DNA from: Comamonas sp. SCN 67-35
GTDB taxonomy: Bacteria > Pseudomonadota > Gammaproteobacteria > Burkholderiales > Burkholderiaceae_C
Assembly (NCBI GenBank): GCA_001725255.1
Contig: MEFV01000008.1
Location: 306,558-370,557, forward strand
Reading direction: 5' to 3'
Length of the DNA: 64,000 nucleotides
The position numbers and the translations under genes are program-made. Under the pieces are notes generated by a model. That model saw only the letters and a program-made list of their open reading frames with translations. It had not been told where the DNA came from and searched no databases. Of this stretch, positions 57,823 through 64,000 are shown in pieces. Positions within the stretch are counted from its first letter, which is position 1. Every line of letters starts with the position of its first letter.

Positions 57823-58641
57823 ATGACCCGCTCCCTGAATCTCAATCCCCTGGCGCCACAGCGCTTCGCCGAGGCGCTGCGCAGCCTGCGCGAGCGCGCG
57901 CCGCTGGTGCAGTGCCTGACCAACATCGTCGTCGCCAACTTCACCGCCAACGTGCTGCTGGCGGCGGGCTGCGCTCCGGCGATGGTGGACAACGCGCAGG
58001 AGGCCGAGGGCTTTGCCGCGATCAGCGCGGGCGTGCTCGTCAACCTGGGCACGCCGTATCAGGAGACCGCGCAGGCCATGCGCGCCGCCGTGCGCGGGGC
58101 ACATGGCGCGGGCGTGCCCTGGGTGCTCGACCCGGTGGCCGCGGGCGCCGTGCCCTGGCGCACGTCGATCGCGCTGGAACTGCTGGCCGGGCTCCCGCCC
58201 ACCATCGTGCGCGGCAACGGCTCGGAAATCCTGGCGCTGGCCGGCGGCAGTGGCGGCAAGGGCGTGGAATCCACGGCCGGGGCCGACCAGGCCGTCGAGG
58301 TCGCCGCGCTTCTGGCGCGTGAGCGCCACACGGTGGTGGCCGTGAGCGGCGCGGTCGATCAGATCACCGACGGCGTGCGGCTCGTGCGCATCGCCAACGG
58401 CCACCCGCACCTCACGCGCGTGACCGGCGCGGGCTGCGCGCTCGGTGCGCTGATGGCCGGTTTCGCAGGCGTCACCGACGATGCGCTGCTGGCGGCGGCG
58501 GCGGCCACCGCGCTGCTCACCGTGGCGGCCGACGAGGCGGCGCGGGCCAGCCACGGCCCGGGCAGCTTTGCCGTCGCGCTGATCGACCAACTCCACCTGC
58601 TCACGCCCGAGGCGCTCGCGCAGCGCCTGAAGCTCGCCTGA
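57823..58641 (+). CDS. thiM: Hydroxyethylthiazole kinase
   Basis: Phosphorylates the thiazole alcohol for thiamine salvage. At 272 residues it has the family motifs PLVQCLTNIVVANFTANVLL, the VLDPVAAGAVPWR stretch, NGSEILALAG and the ATP-site GAGCALGALMAGF. It is directly behind a TPP riboswitch and followed by thiE after 8 bases, so the pair forms a thiazole salvage and coupling operon. Confidence 0.96.
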   Translation: MTRSLNLNPLAPQRFAEALRSLRERAPLVQCLTNIVVANFTANVLLAAGCAPAMVDNAQEAEGFAAISAGVLVNLGTPYQETAQAMRAAVRGAHGAGVPWVLDPVAAGAVPWRTSIALELLAGLPPTIVRGNGSEILALAGGSGGKGVESTAGADQAVEVAALLARERHTVVAVSGAVDQITDGVRLVRIANGHPHLTRVTGAGCALGALMAGFAGVTDDALLAAAAATALLTVAADEAARASHGPGSFAVALIDQLHLLTPEALAQRLKLA

Positions 58642-58649
58642 GACCGCCC

Positions 58650-59303
58650 ATGGCGCGCGCGCCGCTCGATCTGCGGCTGTACCTCATCACCGACACGCGC
58701 CTGTGCGGCGCACACGGCGTGGCGCGCACCGTGGCCGAGGCCGTGGCGGCGGGCGCGACGCTGGTGCAGCTGCGCGAGCCGCAGGCGAGCGACGCCGCCT
58801 TCGTCGCGCTCGGGCGCGAACTCATGCAGGTGCTCGCGGGCAGCGGCGTGCCGCTGATCGTCAACGACCGCGTGCATCTCGTGGCCGAGATCGGCGCCGC
58901 CGGCGCGCACGTCGGCCAGGGCGACATCAGCCCGGTACAGGCGCGGCGCATTCTGGGCGATCGACACTGGCTCGGTTTGTCGGTGCAGACCCCGGCGCAC
59001 CTGCAGGCCGCGCTCGCGCTGCCCGAGGGCACGCTCGACTATCTGGGCGTCGGACCGGTCTGGGCGCAGCGCACCAAGCCCGACGCCGCGCCCGCGGGTG
59101 GCCCCGAGGTGCTGGCCGACATCGCGCGCGCCAGCCCCTGGCCGTGCGTTGCCATCGGCGGCATCGACGCCAGCCGCGTGGGCGAGGTACGCCGCCGCGG
59201 CGCGGCCGGCGTGGCCGTGGTCAGCGCCATCTGCGGACAGCCGGATGTGACCGCGGCCACGCGGCGGCTGCGCATCGCCTGGGACGGCGCCGCCAGCGCC
59301 TGA
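58650..59303 (+). CDS. thiE: Thiamine-phosphate synthase
   Basis: Couples hydroxymethylpyrimidine diphosphate with thiazole phosphate, the product of ThiM. At 217 residues it is a TIM barrel with LVQLREPQASDAAF, the VNDRVHLVAEIGAAGAHVGQ segment, YLGVGPVWAQRTKPDA and the C-terminal phosphate loop VAIGGIDASRVGEV. Controlled by the TPP riboswitch ahead of thiM. Its stop is 6 bases from the convergent hypothetical gene. Confidence 0.95.
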   Translation: MARAPLDLRLYLITDTRLCGAHGVARTVAEAVAAGATLVQLREPQASDAAFVALGRELMQVLAGSGVPLIVNDRVHLVAEIGAAGAHVGQGDISPVQARRILGDRHWLGLSVQTPAHLQAALALPEGTLDYLGVGPVWAQRTKPDAAPAGGPEVLADIARASPWPCVAIGGIDASRVGEVRRRGAAGVAVVSAICGQPDVTAATRRLRIAWDGAASA

Positions 59304-59309
59304 GCCGTA

Positions 59310-59600
59310 TCAGACGGCGTGATCGCTTGCTTGCGCCTTTTCCCAGAACGCCTCGATCAGTTCACCCTGGGCATCCACCAACCACCATTCGATGACCACG
59401 CCGCGCGTGCCCATGCCCAACACACCCGGCAGCCCGCGCGGCGCGTCCCGTCGCGGGCAGCGCCAGAGCTGATCGCCGGGCTGCATTAGCCCGAGCACTT
59501 TGTCGCGCACGCCCGCGGGCACCTCGGGGTCGTGCACATCCACCAGATGGTCTTCGCCGTCGCCGATCTGCTCGGGGGTGGCGGGGACGGCTCTGGACAT
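59310..59600 (-). CDS. Hypothetical protein, 96 residues
   Basis: A small acidic protein (GDGEDHLVDVHDPEVPAG) with a hydrophobic middle and C-terminal WWLVDAQGELIEAFWEK. I do not recognise a family. A GGAG ribosome site lies nine bases before the ATG, which supports it being real. It is convergent with thiE at the edge of the accessory-looking end. Confidence 0.6.
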   Translation of the reverse strand: MSRAVPATPEQIGDGEDHLVDVHDPEVPAGVRDKVLGLMQPGDQLWRCPRRDAPRGLPGVLGMGTRGVVIEWWLVDAQGELIEAFWEKAQASDHAV

Positions 59601-59895
59601 GGGCGGCTCCTTTGCAAGAGGTTGACAGCAAACAGGGCGTTCTGCTGGTGAACCGGCAGATGGAAAGCGGCCGGATTCTCTGGAACCTGATCAGCCGCGA
59701 TCGCAAGGGCATGAACGCCCTGCGCCTTGCTCCCTCCCCCTCTGGGGAAGGAGTCTGAGACATGCCGCTCACCAGGAGAAAATGAGGTGCACCGGGGATA
59801 AAGCTCCCGCAGCCAACTGGGGCAGGGGTCATTTTCCAGGCGGCTATAGGCCCAGTCGCCAGCCGCTTTCGCGCCCGGTGCGAGGTTCATTTTAG

Positions 59896-59968
59896 AAGGC
59901 CTCCGCCACCGCGGCATCAAGCTGCGCCTGCGCGAGCCAGGCGGGGCGCTGGTTTCAGAGCTGGGTGA
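59896..59968 (-). pseudogene. Scrap of a second MmeI-like gene 3' end
   Basis: On the minus strand this reads LTQL-stop-NQRPAWLAQAQLDAAVAEAF-stop, clearly matching LTNLYNQRPAWLAQAHAQLDAAVAAAY near the end of the intact restriction gene (60833-60905). It has one internal stop, a two-codon deletion and a premature end. It is a direct repeat of the intact copy, flanking the tRNA-like sequence and the CPCC gene. Confidence 0.75.
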
Positions 59969-60027
59969 GGAGGGAGCACCGGGCGGTCGTTGACTTCGAT
60001 CGCGGCCGCGCCTTACCCTCGGGCTTC

Positions 60028-60103
60028 GGCAGGTAGATTCGCTCCCTGGAGGCGAGGCGCCGCAACTGCGGATGTCGATGGGGTTCAAGTCCCCCGCCTG
60101 CCG
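60028..60103 (+). other. tRNA-like sequence, probable pseudo-tRNA
   Basis: GGCAGGT (60028-60034) and GCCTGCC (60096-60102) form a seven-pair acceptor stem (last pair T-G). Just inside lies a T arm: GGGG, loop TTCAAGT (60084-60090), CCCC, with a mismatch at the fifth pair. Total length including a discriminator G is 76. A D-arm-like hairpin TTCGC/GCGAG (60038-60056, loop with GG) is present, but I cannot fold a proper 5-7-5 anticodon arm, and no CCA follows. It may be a decayed tRNA, an unusual tRNA or an old integration site. Confidence 0.45.
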
Positions 60104-60195
60104 TCCGATCCTCTCAAGGCGGCGCGCTTTTCGCGGGTGGCCTTGCGCAGCACCGTCGTGCCGTTTTCCGCCCGCGCAGCCACGTGCAACATTCC

Positions 60196-60732
60196 ATGAG
60201 CATCACCCCACCCGAAGACCGCAACGCCTATCCATTCAAGAGTTGGTGGGAAACGCTGGGCCATCTTGAACACTGGACTCCCCCGAAGGAGTGGGAAGGC
60301 AGCGCGTTCGCCACCCGGCGCATGTTCTTCGAGCGCCACCGGAAAACGCACAACGAGGGCCACTGGGCCTGCCCTGTCTGCGGTTATCCAACCCTGGGCA
60401 ACCGACAGAGTCATGACATGTGCAGGGTGTGCCAATGGGAGTGCGAAGGTCAAGACGACCCCGATGCCGACGAAGCATGGGGGAGCGGCCCCAACCACGG
60501 AGTGAGCCTGAGCCAGGCGCGGCGCAACTTCGAGGCCACCCGCTCCATGTGGCCACCCGAAGAAGCCGTCAGAGGCGGCCCGCATCGCTTCGACGCTCTT
60601 TTTTCCGAGGCCGCACTGGCGAGCAAGAACGAACTCTGCGCGTTGTTGGACGGCTTGATGGCCCTCGAATCCCCGCAAGACATCGCACGGCAGTGGCAGT
60701 TGATCGGCACGGCGTGGAAGCGCCTGCCTTGA
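60196..60732 (+). CDS. CPCC family cysteine-rich protein
   Basis: A 178-residue protein with the CPCC-type zinc-binding domain in the form CPVCGYPTLGNRQSHDMCRVCQWE (about residues 55-78), followed by DDPDADE and NHGVSLSQARRNF. The third Cys of the usual CPCC run is changed to Val-Cys spacing (CPVC), keeping four Cys ligands. The function is unknown; such genes are often scattered singletons near toxin or mobile genes. No clear Shine-Dalgarno is seen before the ATG. Its stop is 6 bases from the restriction gene's stop. Confidence 0.8.
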   Translation: MSITPPEDRNAYPFKSWWETLGHLEHWTPPKEWEGSAFATRRMFFERHRKTHNEGHWACPVCGYPTLGNRQSHDMCRVCQWECEGQDDPDADEAWGSGPNHGVSLSQARRNFEATRSMWPPEEAVRGGPHRFDALFSEAALASKNELCALLDGLMALESPQDIARQWQLIGTAWKRLP

Positions 60733-60738
60733 CGCAAC

Positions 60739-63738
<3,000 letters not shown>

Positions 63739-63755
63739 GGACGTGCTTTGCTTAC

Positions 63756-63819
63756 GATAGCTAATACCGCTTGATGGTAAAGCGTTGGAGGCCGATTTGG
63801 CTTGTAAACTGGTTTTTGA
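63756..63819 (+). repeat. Dispersed AGCT-CGCTTGATGG repeat, best copy
   Basis: GATAGCTAATACCGCTTGATGG, then AAAGCGTTGGAGGCCGATTTGG and a T-rich end. CGCTT and AAGCG can pair. It lies 18 bases upstream of the restriction gene start, where its promoter should be, so it may influence that gene's expression. Confidence 0.65.
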
Positions 63820-63870
63820 TTATGGGGTGCATCGAACGCTCGGTCATCCGCGATGAACGAGGTGACCCCC

Positions 63871-63914
63871 TGTGGGAGCGGCTTCAGCCGCGAATCGCCC
63901 TTTCGCGGCTGAAG
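63871..63914. repeat. REPIN-type inverted repeat, truncated
   Basis: TGTGGGAGCGGCTTCAGCCG is followed by TTCGCGGCTGAAG, which breaks off where CCGCTCCCAC would be expected. The first arm is identical to the copy at 32352. The surrounding 63739-64000 has no complete gene; an open frame from ATG 63939 runs off the window edge but is too short to judge. Confidence 0.8.
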
Positions 63915-64000
63915 ATACTGTTATGCGTGTCAAGCCATATGCAAGCTGGAGTCGAAAGGTTTCCCCGATTTGAGAACACCGAATACGACCTGAACGAGCT

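Larger units (their letters stand above)
59601..60195. other. 595-base region without an intact gene
   Basis: Holds a scrap of the restriction-modification gene (59896-59968) and a tRNA-like sequence (60028-60103). 59638-59880 has an open plus-strand stretch without a start or any recognisable homology and a CCCTCCCCCTCTGGGGAAGG segment that looks repeat-derived. The region reads as a site of past insertion and deletion. Confidence 0.65.

Noticed and set aside
63939..64000. Possible start of a new gene at the right edge
   Set aside because: Only about 20 codons are visible, with no ribosome site and no recognisable sequence.

Overview
The window looks like a chromosomal stretch of a high-GC betaproteobacterium of the Burkholderiales, most likely Comamonadaceae. 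This is inferred from gene order (ptsN-hprK-fur-bamE-dapB, leuS-lptE-holA, tkt-gap), from protein character and from small dispersed intergenic repeats; no 16S rRNA gene is present to confirm it. Nearly all of it is conserved core genome, densely packed with many ATGA or TGATG overlaps. The two ends look more accessory.

Layout. 1-2403: a 5'-truncated dihydrolipoyl dehydrogenase and an acyl-CoA dehydrogenase. 2422-10681: moaC, a BepA-like protease, a phage-holin-type membrane protein, a TerC-family transporter behind a yybP-ykoY-type (Mn2+) riboswitch, a DUF2007 protein with an MFS transporter, yaeQ, purB and a GST. 10957-16402: an RND efflux adaptor and permease with a degenerate HD-GYP-like protein as the last gene. 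16492-19273: the metN-metI-metQ methionine importer, interrupted by a long palindrome. 19467-29119: glnE, divergent yhdP plus a nitrilase-family amidase, an OmpA-type lipoprotein, a 51-residue membrane protein and divergent mltA. 29223-32289: tkt and gap, closed by a clear terminator. 32443-38961: a GDSL lipoprotein, purE-purK-sua5, a thioredoxin-TPR protein, a META-domain lipoprotein and purC. 39357-44457: hpf and a polyphosphate cluster (PHO box, ppk1, sixA-like gene, a small predicted DNA-binding protein, convergent ppx). 44672-49212: ptsN, hprK, fur, bamE, dapB, exbB and exbD. 49249-52177: a PAS-GAF-GGDEF-EAL protein divergent from an S24-type repressor. 52397-59303: leuS, lptE, holA, a sirtuin, then a TPP riboswitch with thiM and thiE. 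59304-64000: accessory-looking, with a tRNA-like sequence, a pseudogene scrap, a CPCC zinc-ribbon protein and a large single-chain MmeI-type restriction-modification enzyme.

How the genes work together. Envelope assembly is well represented (bepA, bamE, lptE, yhdP, mltA, OmpA lipoprotein). Purine synthesis contributes purB, purC, purE and purK. Ppk1 and Ppx form a make/break pair for polyphosphate, with a likely PhoB site ahead of ppk1. PtsN and HprK are the regulatory remnants of a PTS without sugar permeases.

The most unusual signal is a pair of palindromic elements, 17320-17480 ahead of metQ and 39020-39110 ahead of purC. They share an ungapped 48-base core that differs at 11 positions, and three base pairs change on both sides so that pairing is kept. 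This is evidence for a conserved folded structure. Other points of interest are the repressor/cyclic-di-GMP gene pair with operator-like palindromes, and the tRNA-like sequence beside a scrap of the restriction gene.
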